Shown: one piece after another, positions 44,327 to 52,279 of the stretch
Layout: each line of letters opens with the position of its first letter
How positions within the stretch are numbered: position 1 is the stretch's first letter
From: Bradyrhizobiaceae bacterium
GTDB lineage: Bacteria > Pseudomonadota > Alphaproteobacteria > Rhizobiales > Xanthobacteraceae
Assembly (NCBI GenBank): GCA_020544565.1
Contig: CP078014.1
Coordinates: 1,703,874 to 1,767,873 of the forward strand
Direction: 5' to 3'
Length of the DNA: 64,000 nucleotides
Program-made: the position numbers and the translations under genes
Notes under the pieces: generated by a model
What the model saw: the letters and a program-made list of their open reading frames with translations, nothing else
What the model was told of the DNA's origin: nothing
Databases searched by the model: none

Positions 44327-44866
44327 GGCATTTGTCTCCCTGAGTTGATGGGTCTTCGCTTGCGCGAAGCCGGGTGTTGGCGCGCCGCGCTTTCGCAACG
44401 GCGGACGCGATCGAAATGACATGAAGACAGGTCTGGAGGTCCGAAGCCCGACATAGCTGGCGTTGCGATGCGCGATAATTCGCGCACCTGACTCACAACC
44501 GCTACTCCGAAGAACCCGGCCATTTCCTGTCCCCTCGTTCGCGCTCTTAGGGACGCTTCAGGGAGACTTGTCGAAGATGTCTCGGCCCGCGGCGATACCG
44601 GGCACTCTTACAAATTACCAATCCGTCTCATTTTATGGACGTGCCGCACTGCAAAATGGGACGAAGCGCAACATTCCGCCCGCTCCGGACCATGGGCGGA
44701 CGCGCCACACGCGACGCATTCAGGCTGCCGGGCAGAGTCTCTTTTGGGGCGAGCGGGTTGAAGGCAAAGTCCATTGCCGGCGAGCGCGGCTCGCCGACGC
44801 CAGCCTCATCGCCTTCCCACGCGAACGGAATTCAGACGCGAAGGGAATAATGAGCGAGGGTCGCGC
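44327..44866. other. 540-bp intergenic region carrying regulatory sites, no gene seen
   Basis: The gap between the livJ-like gene and the FNR-type regulator gene (both minus strand) holds the second copy of the 34-bp element at 44605-44638 and a hairpin GGCGAGC-GCG-GCTCGCC at 44779-44795, 72 bp past the end of the regulator gene. The hairpin lacks a T run. The short open frames here show no family resemblance and no ribosome binding sites. The liv promoter must lie here. Confidence 0.6.
44605..44638 (-). promoter_or_regulatory. 34-bp operator-like element upstream of the livJ-like gene (copy B)
   Basis: The core on the plus strand reads TTACCAATCCGTCTCATTT. It agrees with copy A at 35193-35226 at 28 of 34 positions and has the same orientation relative to its downstream gene. 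It is 279-312 bp from the livJ-like start, so a transcription start well upstream of the gene would be expected. Confidence 0.65.
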
Positions 44867-45604
44867 TCACGCCGCGGTCAGATGGTCCAGCCGTTCGCTG
44901 CTGAGCAACCGGACGCCATCCGGCACGATCAGGATGGTTTTCTCGCGCGCCAGCTTGGTCAGGGTGCGGCTGACCGTCTCGATGGTGAGGCCGAGATAGT
45001 CGGCGATATCCTGACGGCCCATCGGCAACGGCACCGTAACCGACATCGAACCGATGCGGGCATAGCGCGCTTGCAGATTGATCAGGAACGCAGCCACCTT
45101 CTCCTCCGCCGTCTTGCGGCCGAGCAGCAGCATCTGGTCCTGCGCGAGGCTGAGTTCGTTGCCGGTGAACTCGTGCATCCGCTTGAGCAGATGCGGCTTG
45201 CCGTCGATATACGACAGGAAAGACGAGCGCAGAAAACGGCAGACCTTGACGTGGTTGACGGCTTCGGCGGTGACGCCGTAGCGGTCCATCAGCGCCAGGC
45301 CGAGAAAGTCTCCGGGAAGCGCGAAGCCCATGATCTGGCGGCGACCGTCCGGCAGCGACTTGTAGAGACGGACCACGCCCTCGGTGACATTGAACACATT
45401 GCCGGCGAGCGCGCCCTGATCGAACAGCATGGTCTTGGGTGCAAAAGTGGTGGGCTGGCTGATCCGTTCCAGCGCCTCAAGCTCGGACACATCAAGCGCA
45501 CCACAGACGCTGAACAGGCGAACTCCGCACTCGGCGCACCCGGCGTTGCTGCGGTTATGCTTGCACTGGCCTGCCGGCGCTGTGCACTGCTCAGACATAT
45601 CCAT
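44867..45604 (-). CDS. FNR-type oxygen-sensing regulator (FnrN/AadR-like)
   Basis: 245 residues from the ATG at 45604. Cysteines C23, C26 and C34 (CAECGVRLFSVC) with C122 (VKVCRFL) match the four [4Fe-4S] ligands of FNR proteins; C7 and C14 are extra. The cyclic-nucleotide-binding-like domain spans about 45-165, and the helix-turn-helix is MGRQDIADYLGLTIETVSRTL, with the E-x-x-S-R contacts of FNR (site TTGAT-N4-ATCAA). A TTGAT-N4-GTCAA site lies upstream. In Rhodopseudomonas palustris the orthologue AadR controls anaerobic aromatic degradation. It probably controls the cbb3 oxidase and neighbours here. Confidence 0.9.
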   Translation of the reverse strand: MDMSEQCTAPAGQCKHNRSNAGCAECGVRLFSVCGALDVSELEALERISQPTTFAPKTMLFDQGALAGNVFNVTEGVVRLYKSLPDGRRQIMGFALPGDFLGLALMDRYGVTAEAVNHVKVCRFLRSSFLSYIDGKPHLLKRMHEFTGNELSLAQDQMLLLGRKTAEEKVAAFLINLQARYARIGSMSVTVPLPMGRQDIADYLGLTIETVSRTLTKLAREKTILIVPDGVRLLSSERLDHLTAA

Positions 45605-45683
45605 GATCGTCGTCCGTCCCGGTTGCCTGCTTGATAATACACCGATCACTCGCACCTTTGACGAAACTCAAAAGATTGAACTC

Positions 45684-45697
45684 TTGATTCACGTCAA
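45684..45697. promoter_or_regulatory. FNR/FixK box in the divergent region
   Basis: TTGATTCACGTCAA matches the consensus TTGAT-N4-ATCAA at nine of ten defined positions. It lies 80 bp before the start of the FNR-type gene and 66 bp before the divergent gene at 45764, so both may be controlled, one by autoregulation. Confidence 0.75.
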
Positions 45698-45763
45698 TGT
45701 GGGTCTGATCATAATTTGTTCCCCTTCATTTGGCTAGGGTGGGAAACGGTTGAAACGTGAGCA

Positions 45764-46216
45764 ATGGATCAGCATTTTCAAGCACATTCGATCAGCGTGC
45801 AGGATGCGAGATCCGCCTATCCGCTCATCTTTCTGTATGACGCCGGCATATCATTGGAGGAGTGGCTGCGCTTTGCCCGGCGGCGCTGCCGCCCGTCGTC
45901 CGACCGCACCGGCCTGATCGCGATCAAGGACCGGCGCGGGCTGATTCACGCCCTGTTCGGCTATCGCGTCGATCTCGACCTGCGGGCGAGGAAAAAGCTG
46001 TGTCTCAGCAATCTGGTAGTGGCGCGCATGCCCGGCTCACGGGTCGATGACGCAATCATCGCCAGCGCCAACGATCTCGCGTCGCGCCTGTCGTGCCAGT
46101 CGATCAGCCTGGAGCAGCCGTTCCACCGCAAGACCGGGCTGCCGGGCGCCTGCCCGACCACCTACGGCCTCATCACCAGCCGGATCCGGTTCATCCCGAG
46201 TGCGGGGCGTCACTGA
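45764..46216 (+). CDS. Uncharacterised protein, GNAT-like fold suspected
   Basis: 150 residues. No clear family signature. The part LIAIKDRRGLIHALFGYRVD then KKLCLSNLVVARMPGSRV, followed by a helix DDAIIASANDLASRL and strand CQSISLE, looks like the beta-beta-alpha-beta core of a GNAT acetyltransferase, but the acetyl-CoA-binding Q/R-x-x-G-x-G/A is not evident. It is divergent from the FNR-type gene with an FNR box 66 bp upstream, so it is likely induced at low oxygen. Its end overlaps the convergent haemoglobin gene by 26 bp. Function unknown. Confidence 0.65.
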   Translation: MDQHFQAHSISVQDARSAYPLIFLYDAGISLEEWLRFARRRCRPSSDRTGLIAIKDRRGLIHALFGYRVDLDLRARKKLCLSNLVVARMPGSRVDDAIIASANDLASRLSCQSISLEQPFHRKTGLPGACPTTYGLITSRIRFIPSAGRH

Positions 46217-46682
46217 GAGCGGGTTCCGGCGCGGGCCGCCAGTGACGCGGAGCCTCGATCCGCCCCCGCGCGGTCGCAATCCCCATTTCCAGGCTATCGG
46301 CGATCCGCCGCGCCCGATCGACGAAATACGCGGCCGCCACCGGCGGACACAGTTCCGCGGCAGTGGCCTCGAACAGCGCCAGCCAGCGATCGAAGTGCGC
46401 CGCGCCGACCGGCAGGCTGAGATGCATCCGCATCGGCTGGCCGTGGTAACGCCCGGTCATCAGGGTCACCGACGACCAGAATGCGCACAGCTTCTGGATA
46501 TGATGCTCCCAGTCGGTGATCTTCTCGTCAAAAATGGGTCCCAGCACCGGCTCGACCTGAATCCGCTGATAGAAAGTCCGGACCAGACGCTCGATCATCG
46601 GTTCGTCGATACCGGTCTTCGCCATCAGTTCCGCCGTCAGGCGCGCCCGGCGCTCAACCCCGTTTTCCTCATCGACCGTCAT
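46191..46682 (-). CDS. Group III truncated haemoglobin
   Basis: 163 residues. The globin core has FYQRIQVEPVLGPIFDE, then ITDWEHHIQKLCAFWSSV and TGRYHGQPMRMHLSL, with the proximal histidine in HFDRWL. The WxxHxxKxxxFW pattern and the GxPMxxH region belong to group III (Ctb-like) truncated haemoglobins, which handle nitric oxide or oxygen at low concentration. It lies beside an NsrR-like repressor and the cbb3 oxidase genes, which fits a nitric oxide defence role. Confidence 0.88.
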   Translation of the reverse strand: MTVDEENGVERRARLTAELMAKTGIDEPMIERLVRTFYQRIQVEPVLGPIFDEKITDWEHHIQKLCAFWSSVTLMTGRYHGQPMRMHLSLPVGAAHFDRWLALFEATAAELCPPVAAAYFVDRARRIADSLEMGIATARGRIEAPRHWRPAPEPALSDAPHSG

Positions 46683-46710
46683 GGTTGGATCCTCAAGATT
46701 GGTGTGCGGG

Positions 46711-47139
46711 TCAGGCTGCGGGCTGAATGCCGAAGTCCTCGGGATTGAGCAGCAGATCTTCCAGCGTGTAGCGTTCGAGCGTGGCGATGAATGCCGCCAG
46801 CGCCTCGTTCAGAACCCCGCGCAGCCGGCAGCGCTGTGTAATGACGCAGCAATTGCCGGAGCCGAAGCACTCCACCAGGGTGAAATCGGGCTCGGTCGCC
46901 CGCACCACGTCGCTCAGGCGAATCTTGTTCGGCCGCATCGCCAGTTCGACGCCGCCCGAACGCCCCCGCACCGCCTTCAGAAACCCCGAGCGGGTCAACT
47001 GGTTGACCACCTTCATGAGATGCGCCCGGGATATGCCGTAAACCCGGGCCGTCTCCTCGATGGTGATCAGCGTGTCCTTGCGGGCGGCGGCGAAAAGCAG
47101 CACGCGCAAGGCGTAATCGGAGAAATTGGTCAGCCGCAT
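46711..47139 (-). CDS. nsrR: Rrf2-family nitric-oxide-sensing repressor NsrR-like
   Basis: 142 residues. The winged helix at residues 1-65 begins MRLTNFSDYALRVLLFAA, the standard NsrR start. Cysteines C91, C97 (or C98) and C104 in CFGSGNCCVITQRC provide the three Fe-S ligands. NsrR loses repression when its cluster is nitrosylated. It is encoded just upstream of the truncated haemoglobin gene on the same strand, with a 28-bp gap, so the two form an operon. An NsrR-like palindrome lies 29 bp before the start, suggesting autoregulation. The adjacent ccoN, divergent, may share it. Confidence 0.88.
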   Translation of the reverse strand: MRLTNFSDYALRVLLFAAARKDTLITIEETARVYGISRAHLMKVVNQLTRSGFLKAVRGRSGGVELAMRPNKIRLSDVVRATEPDFTLVECFGSGNCCVITQRCRLRGVLNEALAAFIATLERYTLEDLLLNPEDFGIQPAA

Positions 47140-47167
47140 CTGAATGCTTGCCTTGTCATCGCTGGAT

Positions 47168-47190
47168 AAGATATATCAAAAATACTTCTT
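47168..47190. promoter_or_regulatory. NsrR-like operator in the nsrR-ccoN gap
   Basis: AAGATATATCA-A-AAATACTTCTT forms an 11-1-11 imperfect inverted repeat resembling the NsrR consensus half site AAGATGCATTT: the right arm, read on the other strand, is AAGAAGTATTT (nine of 11), the left arm about seven of 11. It lies 29 bp upstream of nsrR. Confidence 0.5.
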
Positions 47191-47513
47191 TTGGGAAGGG
47201 CCGCCGTTTGTGGCGCAGCCACATTCCGGGTCCGCTTCTAACCCATGGCGACTTCGTCGTCAGCCTGCCTGTCCTTGCACCGAAGCAAAGGCGGGATGGG
47301 GCACCCCAAAAGAGGTTTTTGACGGGCTTTGCCCGCAGAGCGGCCTTGCGCCGGCATGCCGGCCATGGGTCGCACCACCGTTCGGACTCGCCTGGCCGGT
47401 CCGGATGATGAGCCCTCCGACTTCAAAATCGTGAAATGGCCAACGGCGGCCGCAAGCCTGAAAGATCAACGGCCAGGATCTGATCGCGAGGCGCTGAAAC
47501 AGGCGGCATATGG
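47191..47513. other. Region upstream of ccoN with no gene and no clear FNR box
   Basis: This 323-bp stretch before ccoN has several short open frames on both strands with no recognisable family and no good ribosome binding site. I find no TTGAT-N4-ATCAA match. A weak TTG-N8-CAA (47275-47288) is the nearest to a Crp/Fnr site. The ccoN promoter must lie here. Confidence 0.5.
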
Positions 47514-49172
47514 ATGTTGGGACAACTTACCAAGAACGAGCGGCAGCTTGCATTGATCATCCTGGTGGCGCTGGCCCTGTGCGGGCTGGCGCTGGCCATC
47601 GCCGGGCGCAACGATCTGCTCGGCATCCATGGCGTCTTCGTGGTGCTGGCCGCGATCGCCGCGATCTTCGCGGTCATCGCCGTCTATTACGATCCCGAGC
47701 CCAACGACGAACGCCTGAGGCGCTACTACGACGACCCGACCAAGGCCGGCATCGTGGTGGCGATGGTGTGGGCAGTGTTCGGGTTTTTCATCGGCGACTG
47801 GGTGGCGTGGCTTCTGGTGTATCCGGACCTCACCTTCGCCAGCGGCTGGTCCAGTTTCGGCCGGCTGCGCCCGGTTCACACCACCAGCGTCATCTTCGGT
47901 TTCGGCGGCAACGCCCTCATCGCGACCTCCTTCTACGTGCTTCAGCGCACCACACGCGCCCGCCTGCCCGACCAGTTGAGTCCGTGGTTCGTGCTGTTCG
48001 GCTACAACCTATTCTGCGTGATCGCCGTCACCGGCTACCTGATGGGCATCACCCAATCCAAGGAATACGCCGAGCCGGAATGGTACGCCGACCTGTGGCT
48101 CGTCGTCGTCTGGGTGGTGTATTTCGCCATCTACCTGCGCACCCTCGCCCGCCGCAAGGAGCCGCACATCTATGTGGCCAACTGGTACTACATGGCCTTC
48201 ATCCTGGTGGTCGCGGTTCTCCACATCGTCAACAACCTCGCGCTCCCGATCTCGTTCGGCAGCACCAAGAGCTATTCGGCGTTCTCCGGCGTGCAGGATG
48301 CGATGACGCAATGGTGGTACGGCCACAACGCCGTCGCCTTCTTCCTGACGGCGGGCTTTCTCGGCATGATGTACTACTACCTGCCGGTGCGGGCCGGGCG
48401 GCCGATCTTCTCCTACCGGCTGTCGATCATCAGCTTCTGGGGCATCACCTTCTTCTATATGTGGGCGGGATCGCACCACCTGCACTACACGGCGCTGCCG
48501 CAGTGGGTGCAGACCCTCGGCATGACGTTCTCGCTGATGCTGCTGGTGCCGTCGTGGGCATCGGCCGGCAATGCGCTGCTGACGCTGAACGGCGCGTGGG
48601 ACAAGGTGCGCGACGACGCCACGCTGCGCTTCATGATGGTGGCGGCGGTGTTCTACGGCCTCACCACCTTCGAAGGCTCGTTCCTCGCCATTCGCCCGGT
48701 GAATTCGCTGTCGCACTACACCGACTGGACCATCGGCCACGTTCACGCCGGCGCGCTCGGGTGGGTGGCGATGATCACCTTCGGCTCGATCTACGCCTCG
48801 GTGCCGTGGCTGTGGCAGCGCAAGGGCATGTATTCGGCGCGCCTCGTCGAGGTGCACTTCTGGCTCGCGGTCGCAGGCTCCATCGTCTACGTCTTCGCGA
48901 TGTGGAACTCGGGCATCATCCAGGGCCTGATGTGGCGGACCTATAACGAGAGCGGGACGCTGGCCTACTCGTTCGTGGATTCGCTGATCGCGATGCGGCC
49001 CTACTACATCGCGCGCGCGGTCGGTGGCCTCCTGTTCCTGCTCGGCGGCATCGTCGGCGCCTACAACATCTGGATGACGATCCGCGGCCCGAGCCGCACC
49101 ATCGCGTCCGACACCATCGCCGACAGACCCGAACCCGCAATCACCGGCGCAATCCTTCAGCCGGGGGAGTAG
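47514..49172 (+). CDS. ccoN: cbb3-type cytochrome c oxidase subunit I CcoN (FixN)
   Basis: 552 residues with about 13-14 membrane segments. The haem and copper ligands are visible: H in RPVHTTSVIFGFGGNA, H in VVAVLHIVNNLALP, the HHLHYTALPQW segment (copper-binding histidines), and H in TIGHVHAGALGWVAM. WSSFGRLRPVHTT is CcoN-specific. The first 80 residues form an extra N-terminal pair of segments as in rhizobial FixN. It reduces oxygen to water at very low oxygen. It is the first gene of ccoNOQP, followed 5 bp later by ccoO. Confidence 0.95.
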   Translation: MLGQLTKNERQLALIILVALALCGLALAIAGRNDLLGIHGVFVVLAAIAAIFAVIAVYYDPEPNDERLRRYYDDPTKAGIVVAMVWAVFGFFIGDWVAWLLVYPDLTFASGWSSFGRLRPVHTTSVIFGFGGNALIATSFYVLQRTTRARLPDQLSPWFVLFGYNLFCVIAVTGYLMGITQSKEYAEPEWYADLWLVVVWVVYFAIYLRTLARRKEPHIYVANWYYMAFILVVAVLHIVNNLALPISFGSTKSYSAFSGVQDAMTQWWYGHNAVAFFLTAGFLGMMYYYLPVRAGRPIFSYRLSIISFWGITFFYMWAGSHHLHYTALPQWVQTLGMTFSLMLLVPSWASAGNALLTLNGAWDKVRDDATLRFMMVAAVFYGLTTFEGSFLAIRPVNSLSHYTDWTIGHVHAGALGWVAMITFGSIYASVPWLWQRKGMYSARLVEVHFWLAVAGSIVYVFAMWNSGIIQGLMWRTYNESGTLAYSFVDSLIAMRPYYIARAVGGLLFLLGGIVGAYNIWMTIRGPSRTIASDTIADRPEPAITGAILQPGE

Positions 49173-49177
49173 CGCGG

Positions 49178-49915
49178 ATGACCTTTTTCGGATTCCACTA
49201 CCGGCTCGAACGCAAGGCCATCGGTCTCGTCGTGGCGATCATCGCCGTGGCGAGCATCGGCGGCATCGTCGAAATCGCGCCGCTGTTCACCATCCACCAG
49301 ACGGTGGAGGACGCTCCCGACATGCGTGTCTACACCCCGCTGGAGCTCGCGGGCCGCAACATCTACATGCGCGAAGGCTGCTACGCCTGCCACTCCCAGA
49401 TGATCCGCACCCTGCGCGACGAGGTCGAGCGCTACGGCCCCTACTCGCTCGCGGTCGAATCGAAATACGACCATCCGATGCTGTGGGGCTCGAAGCGCAC
49501 CGGGCCGGATATCGCCCGCATCGGCGGCAAGTATTCGGACGAATGGCACGTCGCCCATCTCAACAACCCGCGCGACGTGGTGCCGGTGTCGATCATGCCC
49601 GCCTATCCGTGGCTGGCGAAAACGGCGCTGCGCACCGACGATCTCGGCCTTCATCTCAAGGCGCAGCGGGCGGTGGGCGTACCCTACACCGACGACATGA
49701 TCGCCAACGCCGCCGCCGACGCCTACGGCCAGGCCGCGCCGGACACGCCGTTCGCGGAGGGCGTGACGACGCGCTACGGCAAGGCCACGGCGGTCCGCGC
49801 CTTCGACGGCAGGCCGGGGGAACTAACCGAGATGGACGCGCTTGTCGCTTATCTCCAGATCCTGGGCCATCTGACCGATGCCGGCCATGGGCCCGTCGCC
49901 AACGCCGCGAGGTAG
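49178..49915 (+). CDS. ccoO: cbb3-type cytochrome c oxidase subunit II CcoO (FixO)
   Basis: 245 residues. One N-terminal membrane anchor (AIGLVVAIIAVASIGGIVEI) precedes a monohaem cytochrome c domain with REGCYACHSQMIR as the haem site and M in VSIMPAYPWL as the axial ligand. It transfers electrons to CcoN. The gene is 5 bp after ccoN and 2 bp before ccoQ. Confidence 0.95.
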   Translation: MTFFGFHYRLERKAIGLVVAIIAVASIGGIVEIAPLFTIHQTVEDAPDMRVYTPLELAGRNIYMREGCYACHSQMIRTLRDEVERYGPYSLAVESKYDHPMLWGSKRTGPDIARIGGKYSDEWHVAHLNNPRDVVPVSIMPAYPWLAKTALRTDDLGLHLKAQRAVGVPYTDDMIANAAADAYGQAAPDTPFAEGVTTRYGKATAVRAFDGRPGELTEMDALVAYLQILGHLTDAGHGPVANAAR

Positions 49916-49917
49916 CT

Positions 49918-50097
49918 ATGGATACAGATCACAGCACGCTCGTCTGGTTTTCGAAGTCGTTCGGACTGTTCTACCTGATCGCGATGGCGGTCGTCGTCCT
50001 CGCCTACGTGTTCTGGCCGTCGAACAAAAAGCGTTTCGATCGCGCCGCGAAGTCGATCCTGCGCGACAGGGACAAACCCGACGAGGACAAGCCATGA
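49918..50097 (+). CDS. ccoQ: cbb3 oxidase small subunit CcoQ (FixQ)
   Basis: 59 residues. A single membrane segment, FGLFYLIAMAVVVLAYVFWP, is followed by the CcoQ motif NKKRFDRAAKSIL and an acidic tail. CcoQ stabilises the assembled complex. It lies between ccoO and ccoP, and its stop overlaps the ccoP start in ATGA. Confidence 0.92.
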   Translation: MDTDHSTLVWFSKSFGLFYLIAMAVVVLAYVFWPSNKKRFDRAAKSILRDRDKPDEDKP

Positions 50098-50975
50098 CGG
50101 CACAGGAGCGCGACCCGTATACCGGCCACATGACCACGGGTCATGAGTGGAACGGCATCAAGGAGCTCAATACGCCGGTGCCGCGCGCGGTCTATTTCTT
50201 CCTGATCGTCATGGTGGCGATCTCGGTCGTGTCCTGGATCCTGATGCCGGCATGGCCGCTCGGCATTACCTACACCCGGGGCGTGCTCGGCCTCGACGAC
50301 CGCGCCGAAGTGCGGGCCTCGCTCACCGAGGCGGTGCAGGACCGCGCGACGTGGACGCAGCAGATCGATGCGAAAAGCTTCAAGGACATCGCGGCCGATC
50401 CGCGCCTGATGACCATCGTGCGCCAGTCCGGACACACCCTGTTCGGCGACAACTGCGCCGCCTGCCACGGCTTCGACGCCCGAGGCGGCCCCGGCTTCCC
50501 CAACCTCACCACTACCTCGTGGCTGTGGGGCGGCGACCCGGAAGCCATCGCCGAGACCATTCGCGTCGGCATCAACTCGGCGCATCCCGACAGCCGCGTG
50601 TCGCAGATGCCTGCGTTCGGGCGCGACCAGATGATTTCGGCGGCCGATATCGAGAACGTCGCGACCTTCGTGCAATCGCTATCGAACCCGGCCGTGGCCA
50701 GGGACGCGAGGCCGGGCCAGATCGATGCCGGCAAGACGGTGTTCGAGACGAACTGCACGAGCTGCCATGGCGACGATGCCAAGGGCAACGCCGACACCGG
50801 CGCACCGAACCTGACTGACAGATCGTGGATCTACGGCGGCAACCGGCAGGCGATCATCACCACCCTCTGGAACGGCCGGCAGGGTCACATGCCGACATGG
50901 GAGGGCCGGCTGTCGGCGCTCGACCGCAAGATTCTCGCGCTCTATCTGTACGACCGCAGGGCGGCGGAGCAATGA
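50094..50975 (+). CDS. ccoP: cbb3-type cytochrome c oxidase subunit III CcoP (FixP)
   Basis: 293 residues. The N-terminus has the CcoP segment HEWNGIKELNTPVPRAV, then a membrane anchor (FFLIVMVAISVVSWILM). Two haem c sites, NCAACHGFDA and NCTSCHGDDA, form the dihaem domain, with axial methionines in SQMPAFG and GHMPTWEG. It delivers electrons to CcoO. It overlaps the next gene in ATGA. Confidence 0.95.
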   Translation: MTAQERDPYTGHMTTGHEWNGIKELNTPVPRAVYFFLIVMVAISVVSWILMPAWPLGITYTRGVLGLDDRAEVRASLTEAVQDRATWTQQIDAKSFKDIAADPRLMTIVRQSGHTLFGDNCAACHGFDARGGPGFPNLTTTSWLWGGDPEAIAETIRVGINSAHPDSRVSQMPAFGRDQMISAADIENVATFVQSLSNPAVARDARPGQIDAGKTVFETNCTSCHGDDAKGNADTGAPNLTDRSWIYGGNRQAIITTLWNGRQGHMPTWEGRLSALDRKILALYLYDRRAAEQ

Positions 50976-51220
50976 CCGCCATGGCGAAACCTGCCGGCCG
51001 GAGCAGGATGACGGTCGCCATCGCGCTGACGATCGTGTCCGGTCTTGCGCTGATCGTCGCGGCGAACGCCCACCTGCTCTATGTCGCCATCACCTCGCAA
51101 CCCGATTGCGTCGCCCATGTCCGGCGGGGAGACGACACCAGCAAGGACAACGGCTTCAGCGCCGCGACGTCATCCTGCTCGACTGCAGTGACGAAGCCGG
51201 CTCACGCACGGACGGAGTAA
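50972..51220 (+). CDS. Small membrane protein linked to the cbb3 genes
   Basis: 82 residues. One membrane segment (VAIALTIVSGLALIVAANAHLLYVA) is followed by TSQPDCVAHVRRGDD and a Ser/Thr-rich, weakly conserved tail. Its start overlaps the ccoP stop. The position is where fixG/H-type genes usually begin, but the protein lacks FixH features and cysteine clusters of CcoG. I recall similar short proteins with AHLxYVAxTSQPxC beside cytochrome oxidase genes in Bradyrhizobium relatives, with no assigned function. Function unknown. Confidence 0.65.
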   Translation: MTAMAKPAGRSRMTVAIALTIVSGLALIVAANAHLLYVAITSQPDCVAHVRRGDDTSKDNGFSAATSSCSTAVTKPAHARTE

Positions 51221-51226
51221 CCCGCC

Positions 51227-52021
51227 ATGATCATGATCCCGGCCGTTGTGCCGCCGCTGACGACCAGGAACCGCTGGAGCCGCAACCTCTCTCCGGCCGA
51301 CGCCGTCAGATGGCTGGCGCTCGGATGGAACGACCTCGCCATCCGGCCGGGGCCGAGCCTCGCCTATGGCTTCCTGATCTTTCTGGTCTCGAGCCTGATC
51401 GTCGGCGGCCTGTTCCGCGTCGGCTGGGACTCCGTGCTGTTCCCGGCGTTCGCCGGCTTCATGGTGGTCGGCCCGATCCTCGCCGTCGGCCTCTACGAAA
51501 AGAGCCGCCGCCTCGCCGCCGGCCAGCCGGTGAGCCTGTCGCAGATGATTTTCGTCAAGCCGAAATCCGGCGGGCAACTTCTGTTCGCGGGCATCCTGCT
51601 ATGCCTGCTGGTGATCACCTGGATGCGGGCCGCCGTCATCATCTACGCGCTGTTCTTCGGCCTCGTGCCGTTTCCCGGCCTCGACCACATCGCGCCGATG
51701 CTGTTCACGACGCCGACCGGATGGGCGATGCTCCTCGTCGGCGGCGCGGTCGGCGGATTGTTCGCGGCGTTTTCCTTCGGCATCAGCGCGTTCTCGATCC
51801 CGATGCTGCTGAGCCGGCGCACCGACGCCCTGACGGCGATGGGCACCAGCATGGCGCTGGTCTGGAACAACCTCGGCGCAATGCTGACCTGGGGCGCGAT
51901 CGTTCTCGGGCTGTTTCTGATCGGTCTCGCCACCGGCATGCTCGGCCTGATCGTGGCGTTTCCCCTGCTCGGCCACGGCACCTGGCACGCTTACCGGGCG
52001 GTCGCGGCGGAGGCGTCATAA
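51227..52021 (+). CDS. DUF2189 family membrane protein
   Basis: 264 residues with six membrane segments. The pattern LAYGFLIFLVSSLI, then FAGFMVVGPILAVGLYEKSRR and FGISAFSIPMLLSRRTDALTAM, is that of DUF2189 proteins. These are often encoded by cytochrome oxidase clusters in alphaproteobacteria but have no established role. It is encoded 6 bp after the small membrane protein and 34 bp before ccoS, in the cbb3 operon. Confidence 0.82.
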   Translation: MIMIPAVVPPLTTRNRWSRNLSPADAVRWLALGWNDLAIRPGPSLAYGFLIFLVSSLIVGGLFRVGWDSVLFPAFAGFMVVGPILAVGLYEKSRRLAAGQPVSLSQMIFVKPKSGGQLLFAGILLCLLVITWMRAAVIIYALFFGLVPFPGLDHIAPMLFTTPTGWAMLLVGGAVGGLFAAFSFGISAFSIPMLLSRRTDALTAMGTSMALVWNNLGAMLTWGAIVLGLFLIGLATGMLGLIVAFPLLGHGTWHAYRAVAAEAS

Positions 52022-52055
52022 ACCGTCACCGCCGCTGGCGAATGGAGAAAGCCCG

Positions 52056-52250
52056 ATGCCGGATTTCTTCTTTCTCATCCCGATCGCGCTGGCGCTGGGC
52101 GCCGTCGGCCTCGGCGCGTTCATGTGGTCGCTGCGCAACGGCCAGTACGACGATCTCGCCGGTGCGGCCGAGCGCATCCTGATCAGCGACCGCGACCATC
52201 CCGAGCCGGACCCGCCACCGCGGCCGCCCACACAATCCGGTCATCACTGA
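52056..52250 (+). CDS. ccoS: cbb3 oxidase assembly protein CcoS (FixS)
   Basis: 64 residues. The N-terminal membrane segment FFFLIPIALALGAVGLGAF and the following MWSLRNGQYDDLAGAAERIL are CcoS signatures. CcoS is needed to insert haem and copper into CcoN. GGAGA lies about seven bases before the ATG. It closes the operon. The copper ATPase gene ccoI, and ccoG and ccoH, are absent from this window. Confidence 0.93.
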   Translation: MPDFFFLIPIALALGAVGLGAFMWSLRNGQYDDLAGAAERILISDRDHPEPDPPPRPPTQSGHH

Positions 52251-52257
52251 TACCGGC

Positions 52258-52279
52258 GCCGCGCGCTCAGCGGCGCGGC
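52258..52279. terminator. Possible bidirectional hairpin between ccoS and the hydrolase gene
   Basis: The 16-bp gap between convergent genes lies in a hairpin with a seven-base stem, GCCGCGC pairing with GCGCGGC, around an eight-base loop. No T run follows on either strand. It may end transcription of both genes weakly. Confidence 0.4.

Noticed and set aside
47144..47434. Short plus-strand open frames upstream of ccoN
   Set aside because: Two overlapping frames of similar length, no family resemblance, no ribosome binding site; treated as non-coding promoter region.
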